The notes below the pieces were generated by a model. The model made no database searches. It worked only from the letters and a program-made list of their open reading frames with translations, and had not been told where the DNA came from. This document shows positions 1 to 7,737 of a stretch of 33,327 nucleotides of DNA, in pieces (the stretch's first letter is position 1; each line of letters begins with the position of its first letter). Source of the stretch: Phenylobacterium sp. (GTDB lineage: Bacteria; Pseudomonadota; Alphaproteobacteria; Caulobacterales; Caulobacteraceae); NCBI RefSeq assembly GCF_016793285.1, contig NZ_JAEUMO010000213.1:1-33327 (forward strand), in the 5' to 3' direction. A program made the position numbers and the translations under genes.

Positions 1-803
1 CCAATGGCGAGACCTTCGACATGAACAACGTCTCGGCGGCGCACACGACGCTGCCGCTGCCGTCGATGGTCGAGGTCACCAACCTGGACAACGGCAGGAA
101 GCTGGTGGTGCGGGTGAACGACCGCGGGCCGTTCGTCGACAACCGCATCATCGACCTTTCCCGTGAGGCGGCGCGCCAACTGGGCATGGACCGCGCAGGG
201 CTCGCCAACGTGCGCGTCCGCTACGTCGGACCGGCGCCGCTGCTGGGCCCGGCCGACGGCTATCGCGTGGCGAGCGGCAGGTCGCTGCCGACCCGGCTCG
301 CGTCGAACGGTTTGGCTCCGATCTCGACGGCCGCGGGCTTTGCGGCGTCGGACGGCGGCGATCCGGTCATGGAGCTCGCCGCGGGCGCGCCCGCGCGGCC
401 CGTGCCCGTGGCCTCGTCGTCGATCTCCGCAGCGCCGCTGGCGCCCGTCGCGCCGCCGACGCCGGTGGGCTCGACGGCCCTCGCCCCGGTGACGGGCAGC
501 GAGATCCTGTCGACGCCGATCCCGCCTGCGCCGACGGCCGGCGCCTACCGCGCCTCGATGGCGACGACGTCGAACCTGCGCGTCCAGGCCGGCGCGTTCT
601 CCAGCGAAGCCAACGCGCAGCAGGCCGCCCAGCGCCTGTCCACGGCCGGCGCCGCCTCGATCGAGCCGCTGCAGCGGGCCGACGGGATGACCCTCTACCG
701 GGTGATCCTGCCCGCGCCGGCGGACGAGGCCGGCGCCTACGCCCTGCGCGACCGGGTGGCCGGCTTCGGCTTCGCCGACGCGCGGGTCGTGCGGGCCTTC
801 TAG
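1..803 (+). CDS. rlpA: RlpA-family septal ring lytic transglycosylase, 3' part (5' end outside window)
   Basis: The reading frame is open from base 3 to a TAG at 801-803 and enters at NGETFDMN, which lies inside a double-psi beta-barrel domain, so the N-terminus with its signal or lipoprotein peptide lies upstream of the window. The conserved RlpA run NLDNGRKLVVRVNDRGPF is followed by DNRIIDLS; the Asp of the NDRGPF block is part of the family active site. A long Ala/Pro-rich linker follows. The C-terminal 75 or so residues (from LRVQAGAFSSEANAQ) form a SPOR domain, which binds denuded glycan strands at the division septum. RlpA proteins cleave such naked glycans in the cell envelope. The next gene, tmk, starts 38 bases downstream on the same strand. 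The in-window methionine at 21 is internal and is not the true start. Confidence 0.93.
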   Translation, partial: NGETFDMNNVSAAHTTLPLPSMVEVTNLDNGRKLVVRVNDRGPFVDNRIIDLSREAARQLGMDRAGLANVRVRYVGPAPLLGPADGYRVASGRSLPTRLASNGLAPISTAAGFAASDGGDPVMELAAGAPARPVPVASSSISAAPLAPVAPPTPVGSTALAPVTGSEILSTPIPPAPTAGAYRASMATTSNLRVQAGAFSSEANAQQAAQRLSTAGAASIEPLQRADGMTLYRVILPAPADEAGAYALRDRVAGFGFADARVVRAF

Positions 804-841
804 CGGCTAGACTTCCGCCGCGAACCGGCCAATTTGGCCTC

Positions 842-1477
842 GTGGCGCGAGGTCGGTTCATCACGTTCGAAGGCGGGGAAGGGGCGGGCAAGTCCACCCA
901 GGTCCGGCGGCTCGCCATGCGCCTCGAGGCGGAAGGCCGCGAGGCGGTGACGACCCGCGAGCCCGGCGGCTCGCCGGGGGCGGAAAGCATCCGCGACCTG
1001 GTGCTGCGGGGTTCGGCCGACCGCTGGAGCCCTGTCACCGAGACGCTGCTGATGTACGCCGCCCGGCGCGACCACATCGAGCGCGTGATCGCCCCGGCGC
1101 TCGAGCGCGGCGCGTGGGTGATCTGCGACCGGTTCGCCGACTCCACCCGGGCCTACCAGGGCGGCGCGGGAGACGTCGACGCGGGCCTCATCACCGCGCT
1201 GGAGACCCATGTGCTCGAGGGGGTCCACCCCGACCTGACGCTGGTCTTCGACCTGCCGGTCTCGGTGGGGCTTCAGCGGGCGCAGGCGCGGGCGGGCGCC
1301 GAGATGCGGTTCGAGTCCAAGGGCGCCGCCTTCCACGAACGCTTGCGGACGGCGTTCCTCGCCATCGCCGCGCGCGAGCCCGACCGATGCACCGTGATCG
1401 ACGCCACGGGCACGATGGACGCGGTCGAGGCGGCGATCTGGACAGCCGTGGCCGAGCGGCTCGCCGTCCGTGGCTGA
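842..1477 (+). CDS. tmk: Thymidylate kinase
   Basis: This 211-residue protein phosphorylates dTMP to dTDP with ATP, an essential cytoplasmic step in dTTP synthesis. The P-loop FEGGEGAGKST is at residues 9-19, the TREPGG substrate loop at about 38-43, and the DRF motif followed by DSTRAYQGG at about 97-108. The length is typical of bacterial Tmk. The start is GTG at 842, which places the P-loop at the usual distance from the N-terminus. The last eight bases overlap the GTG start of holB, implying translational coupling. Tmk next to HolB is a common bacterial arrangement. Confidence 0.96.
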   Translation: MARGRFITFEGGEGAGKSTQVRRLAMRLEAEGREAVTTREPGGSPGAESIRDLVLRGSADRWSPVTETLLMYAARRDHIERVIAPALERGAWVICDRFADSTRAYQGGAGDVDAGLITALETHVLEGVHPDLTLVFDLPVSVGLQRAQARAGAEMRFESKGAAFHERLRTAFLAIAAREPDRCTVIDATGTMDAVEAAIWTAVAERLAVRG

Positions 1478-2474
1478 GATCGAGGTTCCGCACCCGCGCG
1501 AGGTGTTCGAGCTGCAGGGTCAGCACGCGGCCGAGGAGGCGTTCGAGGCGGCCCGTGCGCGCGGACGGCTGCACCACGCCTGGCTGCTCACCGGGCCCGA
1601 GGGCGTGGGCAAGGCCACCTTCGCCTACCGCGCCGCGAGACGCCTGCTGGGCGCCCCGCCTGAGCCGGACCTGGGAATCCTCGGAACCGATCCGAACCAT
1701 CCGGTGGCCCGCCAGGTCGCCGCCCGCAGCCACCCGGACCTCATGGTGCTGGAGCGGGAGGGGCCCGACGGCAAGCCGCGGAAGGTCATTCCGGTGGACG
1801 ACGCCCGGAGGCTCGCGGAGTTCTTCTCGAAGTCGCCCGCCAGCGCGCCCCACCGCGTCGCGATCATCGACGCCGCCGACGACCTCAACGTCAGTTCCGC
1901 CAACGCCATCCTGAAGACCCTGGAGGAGCCGCCGCCGCGGGGCGTGCTGCTGATGGTTTCGCACTCTCCGGGCCGGCTGCTGCCGACGATCCGGTCCCGC
2001 TGCCGCCGCCTCGCGTTCCAGCCGCTGGGCGTCGAGGCCACGGCCGACTTCGTGCGCTCGCGCACGGACGCCAATCCCGAGGACGCGCTGCGCCTCGCCA
2101 CCATGGCCGACGGCGCCCCGGGGCGTGCGCTGCAACTGGCCGCGGGCCAGGCCCTGGCCATGGACGACGCTGCGCGCGACCTCCTGGCCGACCTGCCGCG
2201 TGTGGACGGAGGCAAGGCGCTCGCCCTGGCGGACAGCTTCCGCGGCGGCGAGGGCCCCGCCAGGTTCAGCCTGCTGTTCGAGCGCCTGTCCGACCGCGTA
2301 CACGGGCTGGCGCGGGACCGGGCCGCGGAGGGGTTCGGCGCGCTTGATCGCTGGGCCGAGGCGTGGGAGACGCTCCAGCGCCTGCCACGCGAGGTCGAGG
2401 CGCTCAACCTCGACCGCGCCGATGCTCTCTTCACCGCGCTCACCGAGCTTCGCCAGGCCGCAGCTCAGGCCTGA
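1470..2474 (+). CDS. holB: DNA polymerase III subunit delta prime
   Basis: This 334-residue AAA+ clamp-loader subunit loads the beta sliding clamp onto primed DNA. It shows a Walker A-like GPEGVGKAT at residues 42-50, a sensor-type region around VAIIDAADDLN (130-140), the NAILKTLEEPP helix (about 145-155) and the SRC arginine-finger motif at 176-178. I see no four-cysteine zinc module like that of E. coli delta prime. The start is GTG at 1470, inside the end of tmk (8-base overlap). The TatD gene starts nine bases after the stop. In many alphaproteobacteria metG sits between holB and tatD, but it is absent here. Confidence 0.93.
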   Translation: MAEIEVPHPREVFELQGQHAAEEAFEAARARGRLHHAWLLTGPEGVGKATFAYRAARRLLGAPPEPDLGILGTDPNHPVARQVAARSHPDLMVLEREGPDGKPRKVIPVDDARRLAEFFSKSPASAPHRVAIIDAADDLNVSSANAILKTLEEPPPRGVLLMVSHSPGRLLPTIRSRCRRLAFQPLGVEATADFVRSRTDANPEDALRLATMADGAPGRALQLAAGQALAMDDAARDLLADLPRVDGGKALALADSFRGGEGPARFSLLFERLSDRVHGLARDRAAEGFGALDRWAEAWETLQRLPREVEALNLDRADALFTALTELRQAAAQA

Positions 2475-2483
2475 ACCGCCACG

Positions 2484-3260
2484 ATGCTGATCGACAGCCA
2501 CGTCAACCTGCACGCCCCGCAATTCGACGGAGACCGCGACGCCGTGATCGCCCGCGCCCGGGAGGCCGGCGTCCGGCTGATGGTCAACATCTCGGACCGC
2601 GTCTCCAACTTCGCCGCCGTGCGCGCCCTCGCCGACCAGCCGGACATCTGGTGTACCGTCGGCACCCATCCCCACGAGGCCAAGGAGAACCCGCAACTGT
2701 CGGCCGCGGCCCTCGTGGAGCTGGCGGCGGACCCGCGCGTGGTCGGTATCGGCGAGTGCGGCCTCGACTTCCACTACGACCTCAGCCCGCGCGACATCCA
2801 GGCGAGGGTGTTCCGCCAGCACGTCCACGCCGCGCAGGAGACGGGCCTGCCCCTCGTGGTCCACACCCGCGAGGCGGACGAGGTCATGGGGGAGATCCTG
2901 GAGGAAGAGCACGCGAGGGGGCCGTTCCGCCTCCTGATGCACTGCTACACCTCGGGCGCGGACCTCGCGCGGCGGGCGGCGGCGCTGGGCGCATGGTTCT
3001 CGGTCTCGGGCATCGCCACCTTCAAGGCCGCGGAGGACGTGCGCGAGGTGATCCGTGAGATGCCCGCCGAGCGGATCATCGTGGAGACCGACTGCCCTTA
3101 TCTCGCGCCCGTGCCGCATCGGGGCCGCCGCAACGAGCCGGCCTATATCGGCCATGTCCTGGCCAAGCTCGCCGAGATCCGGGGCTGGTCGCCCGACGAG
3201 GCGGAGCGGCGCACCACGGACGCCTTCTTCGACCTGTTCGAGCGGATCCCGCGCCCATGA
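2484..3260 (+). CDS. tatD: TatD-family metal-dependent hydrolase/DNase
   Basis: This 258-residue TIM-barrel amidohydrolase belongs to the TatD family, whose members are metal-dependent 3'-5' exonucleases or hydrolases. Visible ligand positions are H6 in the N-terminal motif, E91 (GIGECGLD), H127 (VVHTRE), H153 (LMHCYTSG) and D203 (VETDCPYL). The usual H-x-H of the first motif is H-x-N here (DSHVNLH), so the second histidine is asparagine at residue 8. The rest of the family pattern, including PHRGRRNEP, is intact. The start ATG at 2484 follows the holB stop closely, and the stop overlaps the next ATG (ATGA). The protein is cytoplasmic, with no signal peptide. Confidence 0.93.
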   Translation: MLIDSHVNLHAPQFDGDRDAVIARAREAGVRLMVNISDRVSNFAAVRALADQPDIWCTVGTHPHEAKENPQLSAAALVELAADPRVVGIGECGLDFHYDLSPRDIQARVFRQHVHAAQETGLPLVVHTREADEVMGEILEEEHARGPFRLLMHCYTSGADLARRAAALGAWFSVSGIATFKAAEDVREVIREMPAERIIVETDCPYLAPVPHRGRRNEPAYIGHVLAKLAEIRGWSPDEAERRTTDAFFDLFERIPRP

Positions 3261-4060
3261 GCGGGACGCTGGAGTTCACGATCCTCGGCTGCGGGTCGTC
3301 CGGCGGCGTGCCGCGCGCCGACGGCGACTGGGGCATCTGCGACCCGAACGAGCCGAAGAACTTCCGCACCCGCTGCTCGCTGCTGGTGAAGCGGGTGGGC
3401 GAGGGGGGCGAGACCACGGCGCTGGTGGACACCTCGCCGGAATTGCGCATCCAGACCGCCAGGGCCGGCGTGAAGCGCTGCGACGCGGTGCTGCTGACCC
3501 ATGACCATGCCGACCAAGTGCATGGGCTCGACGACGTCCGCGCCTTCTACCTGCGCCAGCAGGCGCGAATTCCGTGCTGGATGGATGCGGCGACCGACCG
3601 GACGATGATGCGCCGCTTCGGCTACATCTTCGAAGGCGAGGGGGGCTATCCGGCGATCTGCGACCGGCACGCCATCCCCGATCACGGCGTCGACTGGCAA
3701 GTGGACGGGCCTTCGGGCGCGATCCCCGTGCGGACGTTCGACCAGGACCACGGCGGCGTGAGATCTGTCGGATATCGCTTTGGAAACGTGGCCTATTCCA
3801 GCGACGTGGTGGGGCTGGACGATGCGGCGTTCGCCGCGCTCGAGGGCCTGGACGTCTGGATCGTCGACGCCTTGCGCCGCCGGCCGCATCCGACCCATGC
3901 ACATCTGGACCGCGCCCTGGAGTGGATCGCGCGGGCCAAGCCACGCCGCGCGATCCTGACCAACATGCACATCGACATGGACTTCGCGCAGCTCACCGCC
4001 GAACTGCCCGCGGGGGTCGAGCCGGCCTACGACGGCATGACGTTCGAGCACGTCCTGTGA
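3257..4060 (+). CDS. MBL-fold metallo-hydrolase, PhnP-like
   Basis: This 267-residue metallo-beta-lactamase-fold protein begins with the FTILGCGSSGGVPR signature of the PhnP/RNase Z-related phosphodiesterase branch. The metal motif is THDHADQ at residues 81-87: H82, H84 and D86 are present, but the last His of HxHxDH is Gln87. Other likely ligands are H165 (QDHGG), D183 (YSSDV) and H238 (NMHIDMDF). The substrate is unknown; PhnP itself hydrolyses cyclic ribosyl phosphates. The gene is coupled to tatD by an ATGA overlap, and its own stop overlaps the GTG of the following gene. Cytoplasmic. Confidence 0.9.
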   Translation: MSGTLEFTILGCGSSGGVPRADGDWGICDPNEPKNFRTRCSLLVKRVGEGGETTALVDTSPELRIQTARAGVKRCDAVLLTHDHADQVHGLDDVRAFYLRQQARIPCWMDAATDRTMMRRFGYIFEGEGGYPAICDRHAIPDHGVDWQVDGPSGAIPVRTFDQDHGGVRSVGYRFGNVAYSSDVVGLDDAAFAALEGLDVWIVDALRRRPHPTHAHLDRALEWIARAKPRRAILTNMHIDMDFAQLTAELPAGVEPAYDGMTFEHVL

Positions 4061-4650
4061 CCCTGAGACTGGGGTTCCTGGCATCGGGCAACGGCTCCAG
4101 CGCCCACGTCATTGTCGACGCCATCGCCGCCGGCCGCCTCGACGCCGAGGCGCGGCTGCTGGTGAGCAACAAGAAGAACTGCGCCGCCTTCGAGTGGGCG
4201 AGCGCCAGGAGCGTGCCGGTTCTGGCGCTGCCGACCATATCCGACCCCGAGGCCGCCGACGCGGCGCTGGCCGAGGCCATGGCCGCGCGAGGTGTCGAAC
4301 TCATCGTGATGTCGGGATACCTGCGCCGCCTGGGCCCCAATACGTTGCGCCGCTACGCCGGGCGCATCCTCAACATCCATCCCGGCCCCCTGCCGCGCTT
4401 CGGAGGCGAGGGGATGTACGGCGCGCGCGTGCATCAGGCGGTGGTGGCGGCCGGCCTCGCCGAGAGCGCCATCGTCATCCACGTCGTCGACGAAGAGTAC
4501 GACCACGGCCCCGAGATCGACCGGCGCAGCGTGCCGCTGCAGCCCGGCGAAACGGCCGCGACGCTGGAGGCTCGCGTCAAGTCGCTGGAACCCGCGTTCT
4601 TCCTCGAGACGCTGCAGCGGCTCGCCGCCGGCGCGCTGAAGCTGCCCTGA
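4057..4650 (+). CDS. PurN-like formyltransferase (phosphoribosylglycinamide formyltransferase family)
   Basis: This 197-residue protein has the formyltransferase fold of PurN, which moves a formyl group from 10-formyl-THF to GAR in purine synthesis. The N-terminal phosphate loop reads LASGNGSS (8-15). The catalytic NIHP is at 106-109, with N106 and H108 at exactly the E. coli numbering, and VDEEYDHGPEI (144-154) supplies the catalytic Asp (D149 by alignment). The segment after HPGPLPRF is GGEGMYG, unlike the E. coli type. The start is GTG at 4057, overlapping the upstream TGA (GTGA), so longer frames beginning upstream are not real. It could be the true PurN or a paralog acting on another amine. 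Confidence 0.85.
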   Translation: MTLRLGFLASGNGSSAHVIVDAIAAGRLDAEARLLVSNKKNCAAFEWASARSVPVLALPTISDPEAADAALAEAMAARGVELIVMSGYLRRLGPNTLRRYAGRILNIHPGPLPRFGGEGMYGARVHQAVVAAGLAESAIVIHVVDEEYDHGPEIDRRSVPLQPGETAATLEARVKSLEPAFFLETLQRLAAGALKLP

Positions 4651-4653
4651 TCT

Positions 4654-4669
4654 GGCGCGATCGCGCGCC
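4654..4669 (+). terminator. Short GC hairpin just after the purN-like gene
   Basis: A perfect six-base stem (GGCGCG/CGCGCC) with an ATCG loop begins three bases after the stop codon of the purN-like gene, at the end of the long + strand run and before the convergent MFS gene. There is no T tract, so it is at best a weak or Rho-assisted end, and it may be chance in such GC-rich DNA. Confidence 0.3.
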
Positions 4670-4779
4670 TACTTGAGCTCCAGTTCGACCATCTCGACGA
4701 TGCCCAGGATGCAGGTTCCGAGAATCCGGAGTCTGCCAGCGAAAGCCCGTGGGGTTTCAGCGTCGGCCAGCGTGCCAGG

Positions 4780-6060
4780 TCATACGACGGGGGCGGCGCG
4801 CCTCGACGTTCGTCGCGTCAGCCGCCCGGCGGCGAAGTAGCACGGGATCGCCAGCGCCGAGAGGCAGGTGAAGGCGAACAACGTCCAACTGTAGGGCTGC
4901 GGATTGCCGCGGGCGGCGAGCGCGTCGACCATGATTCCGCTGCCGGTGATGCCGATGCCGAGCCCCACGACGTTCAGGCTCATGATGTAGAACGCCACGA
5001 CCGTCGAGCGCACCTGCGGCGGGCAGAGTTCCTGAACCGCCGAGAAGGTCGGACCGTAGAACACGCCGAGCTGGAAGTAGGCCACCACGAGGCAGACCCA
5101 GAAGAAGGCGCTCTGCGGGTCGATGAGCCGGTAAGTGAGGTTCACCGGCAACAGCGCCAGCAGCACCCAGACCATGAACATCGGCCGGCCCTGGCCCGTG
5201 GCGGCCACGAACCTGTCGCAGGCGATGCCGCCGAAGAGGTTGCCCGCGACCCCGGCGAACACCGAGATGACGCCGCTGAGGATCGCGATCTGCGCCTTGT
5301 CGAAGCCGCGCTCGCGGACCAGCCAGAGCTGGTCGAAGGCCGCGGCCCCGAGGAGGAAATGAATGCACACGCCGGCCAGGATCGTGAGCTGCAGCGCCGG
5401 CGAGGCCTTGAGCGCCGCGACGAACACGCTGAGCAGTTCGCCGAACCTGGGGCGCTCCACGCCCTTGACGGGCGCGATGCGCGTCTCCTTCACGCTGAGG
5501 ACCACGAGGGAGAAGAGGACCCCGACGGCGCCCAGCAGGAAGAAGCAGTTCCGCCAGCCGATGGCCGGGCCCAGGAAGCCCGCGACCAGCAGGCTCACCC
5601 CCACGCCGACCGGCACGCCCATATAGTAGAATCCCGATGCAAACCCCCGTCTTTCCGGAGGAAAGCGGTCCGCAAGCAGCGACATGGCCGTCGGCGTCAG
5701 CGCCGACTCGCCGACGCCGATGAAGACGCGCGGGATCGCCAGGGTGACGAAATTCCTCGCCAGCCCCGACGCGGCCGTCAGCGCGCTCCAGGCGAACATC
5801 GCGCCGGCGATCAGTCGCGGGCGATGAACCATGTCCGCCAGCGCGCCCATGAAGAAGCCGGCCACGGCGTAGAAGACGATGAAGACCAGGCCCGTGAGCA
5901 GCCCGAACTCGGTGTTCGTCAGGTTCAGGTCCGGGACGATGAAATTCGCGAAGCTCGACAGCAACTGCCGGTCGACGAAGTTCAGCACGTTCATCAGGGT
6001 CAGCAGCACCAGCAGGCCGTAGCCGCCGCGCACCGCGGACGAGCCGCCGGCGTCTGTCAT
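4780..6060 (-). CDS. MFS transporter, Spinster-like
   Basis: This 426-residue inner-membrane transporter has about 12 hydrophobic segments and the MFS loop-2/3 motif GALADMVHRPRLIAG. The N-terminal NVLNFVDRQLLSSF is the pattern typical of Spinster-like and aromatic/organic-acid MFS proteins of alphaproteobacteria. FIGVGESALTPTAMSLLADRFPPERRG is the conserved segment in and after helix 4. The substrate cannot be told from sequence. The start ATG at 6060 has a strong ribosome-binding site (GGGAGGAAG) just upstream. The gene is divergent from the ABM-domain gene across about 100 bases and convergent with the purN-like gene. After the stop, the same frame stays open for another 36 codons (see findings). 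Confidence 0.9.
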   Translation of the reverse strand: MTDAGGSSAVRGGYGLLVLLTLMNVLNFVDRQLLSSFANFIVPDLNLTNTEFGLLTGLVFIVFYAVAGFFMGALADMVHRPRLIAGAMFAWSALTAASGLARNFVTLAIPRVFIGVGESALTPTAMSLLADRFPPERRGFASGFYYMGVPVGVGVSLLVAGFLGPAIGWRNCFFLLGAVGVLFSLVVLSVKETRIAPVKGVERPRFGELLSVFVAALKASPALQLTILAGVCIHFLLGAAAFDQLWLVRERGFDKAQIAILSGVISVFAGVAGNLFGGIACDRFVAATGQGRPMFMVWVLLALLPVNLTYRLIDPQSAFFWVCLVVAYFQLGVFYGPTFSAVQELCPPQVRSTVVAFYIMSLNVVGLGIGITGSGIMVDALAARGNPQPYSWTLFAFTCLSALAIPCYFAAGRLTRRTSRRAAPVV

Positions 6061-6161
6061 GATCTTCCTCCCGACACGGTTCTGGCGACCGTCGTTCCGC
6101 CGATTGAGCGCTGCGGCGAGACGCCTTGCAATGGGGGTTACCGGGCGTCAGGCTCGGAAAC

Positions 6162-6536
6162 ATGATGCGAAGGCGCGGATTCCTGGGTGGCTCGGCGGCA
6201 GCGGGCCTGGCGGCCGGTTCGGCCGCTGCGGCTCAACCGATGTATGGCCTGATCGGCAAGATGCTGGCCAGGCCCGGCCAGCGCGAAAGGCTGATCGGCT
6301 TGCTGACGGCAGAGACCGGCGGGATGCCGGGCTGCCTGAGCTACATCGTGGCGGCGGACGCCAAGGATCCGGACGCGATCTGGATCACCGAGGTCTGGGA
6401 CAGCCCGGCGAGCCACCAGGCCTCACTGAAGCTCGCCAGCGTGCAGGCCACCATCGCCGAGGCGAGGCCGCTCATCGCCGGGTTCGGGGAGCGGTTCGAA
6501 ACGGTCCCGGTGGGCGGCGTGGGCCGCAGGGCCTGA
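6162..6536 (+). CDS. Tat-exported antibiotic biosynthesis monooxygenase (ABM)-domain protein
   Basis: This 124-residue protein begins with a twin-arginine-like signal (RRRGFLGG, then an Ala/Gly-rich hydrophobic stretch ending at AAAAQP). The mature part matches the small ferredoxin-like ABM/YgiN fold: YGLIGKMLARPGQRERLIGLL, PGCLSYIVAADAKDP and IWITEVWDSPASHQASL. Members include quinol monooxygenases and heme-degrading enzymes, but many have no known reaction. Tandem ATGs occur at 6162 and 6165; I chose the first. An upstream TTG at 6126 would spoil the signal peptide. No strong ribosome-binding site is visible. The divergent MFS gene may share its control region. Confidence 0.82.
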   Translation: MMRRRGFLGGSAAAGLAAGSAAAAQPMYGLIGKMLARPGQRERLIGLLTAETGGMPGCLSYIVAADAKDPDAIWITEVWDSPASHQASLKLASVQATIAEARPLIAGFGERFETVPVGGVGRRA

Positions 6537-6620
6537 AGCTCTCACCATATTTCCGATAATCTTCCTTAGGCGAGAAACGCAGGCGGACGAAACGGCCGCC
6601 GCGCCGGCCCCTTCCGACCC

Positions 6621-7643
6621 TCAGGAAACGGCCCCCACTTCGATCAGCCGCCTGCCGGTGTCCACGACGGTCTCCCGCGCCGGACGGGGCCGCCAGCCCA
6701 GGACCTGCTGCGCCTTGGCGGAATTGAAGGCGTGCCGGCGGCCGAGCGTGGGCACGATGCCGCGCAGCGCCGGATCGCGCTTCGCCGCCAACCGCACGAC
6801 GAAGTTCGGCAGCGTCCGCTTCGGCGCCCGGCTCGCGAACGGTTCCGGCAGTCCGTCGCGCAGCGCCCGGGCCATCTGGGTCATCGTCAGGTAGTCGCTG
6901 CACGCGATGAACCGCTGGCCCGCGGCCTCGGGCGCGATCATCGCGCGGATATGCGCATCGGCCAGGTCGCGCACGTCGACCACGCTGAAGCCCACCTTCG
7001 GCACGCCCGGCATGGTCCCGCCGAACAGCCGGCCGACCACCATCACCGAGCCCAGGTTGTCTGCGCTCAGCACCGGCCCGAAGATCGCGCTGGGGAGCAC
7101 CGTCACGAACTCGGTGGCGCCGTCCTGTCCGGACATGAAGTCCCAGGCCGCCTTCTCGGCCACGATCTTCGAACGCCGGTACGCGGTCCCGTCGGGATCG
7201 TCCAGATCGGTCCAGTTGGTCTCGTCGTTGTTGGTGTCCGGCCCCTGCAGAGGCCCGGCGCACGCCGCCGTCGACGAGGTCATCACCACGCGCTTCACGC
7301 CGGCTTTCACGGCGGCGCGCAGCACCCGCAACGCCCCGTCCCGCGCCGGCGGGATCAGCGCCTCGTCGGTCTGCTCGCCCCGACCCAGCGGTGAGGCCAC
7401 GTGCAGGACATAGGCGCATCCGGCCACCGCGGCGTCCCAGCCGGCGTCATCGGTCAGGTCCGCGACCGCGAAGGTCAGCCGCTCGTCCGGCTCGACCTGC
7501 GTCCCCGCGGCCGCCCGCACGACGTCCGCCTTGCCCGGGTCACGCACGGTCGTTCGCACGTCGTAGCCACGCCTGAGCAACTCCACGATCACCCAGCCCG
7601 CCACGAAGCCCGTGCCGCCTGTCACCAGAACCGTCTCGGCCAT
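6621..7643 (-). CDS. NAD(P)-dependent SDR reductase, dihydroflavonol-4-reductase-like
   Basis: This 340-residue extended short-chain dehydrogenase has the nucleotide-binding TGGTGFVAGW at residues 8-17, and R30 and R34 in RTTVRD suggest NADP preference. The catalytic triad is likely S123/S124 (MTSST), Y155 and K159 (YRRSK). The overall pattern (HVASPL; the PSAIFGP block) is that of bacterial aldehyde/flavonol reductases that reduce aldehydes or ketones to alcohols. The start ATG at 7643 has a strong AAGGAG site upstream. The gene is divergent from a LysR regulator 94 bases away, the classical layout for a regulator and its target. The substrate is unknown. Confidence 0.9.
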   Translation of the reverse strand: MAETVLVTGGTGFVAGWVIVELLRRGYDVRTTVRDPGKADVVRAAAGTQVEPDERLTFAVADLTDDAGWDAAVAGCAYVLHVASPLGRGEQTDEALIPPARDGALRVLRAAVKAGVKRVVMTSSTAACAGPLQGPDTNNDETNWTDLDDPDGTAYRRSKIVAEKAAWDFMSGQDGATEFVTVLPSAIFGPVLSADNLGSVMVVGRLFGGTMPGVPKVGFSVVDVRDLADAHIRAMIAPEAAGQRFIACSDYLTMTQMARALRDGLPEPFASRAPKRTLPNFVVRLAAKRDPALRGIVPTLGRRHAFNSAKAQQVLGWRPRPARETVVDTGRRLIEVGAVS

Positions 7644-7737
7644 CCGCCTGCTCCTTCGTTCGCGGCCCTATCTAGCGTTCGCCCCGGCGTGCGATAATCC
7701 TCAGTAAATCGGTTGCCTTGCTGAGCAGATGTGAACA
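7644..7737. promoter_or_regulatory. Divergent SDR/LysR control region
   Basis: This 94-base gap must hold the promoters of both the SDR and the LysR gene. It is less GC-rich than its surroundings, particularly from 7692 to 7737. It contains CTCAG (7700-7704) and CTGAG (7721-7725) as an imperfectly spaced inverted repeat, and a CGATAATC element at 7692-7699 that recurs at 6554-6561 beyond the end of the SDR gene. I cannot place -35/-10 boxes with confidence. Confidence 0.45.

Noticed and set aside
367-1146. Long antisense open frame across rlpA and tmk
   Set aside because: Its product is Arg/Pro/Ser-rich low-complexity sequence typical of a shadow in GC-rich DNA; the + strand genes are recognisable families.
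4757-6163. 468-codon minus-strand open frame over the MFS gene in another frame
   Set aside because: The product is Arg/Gly-rich with no membrane pattern, while the 426-residue frame has clear transporter features and a strong ribosome-binding site.
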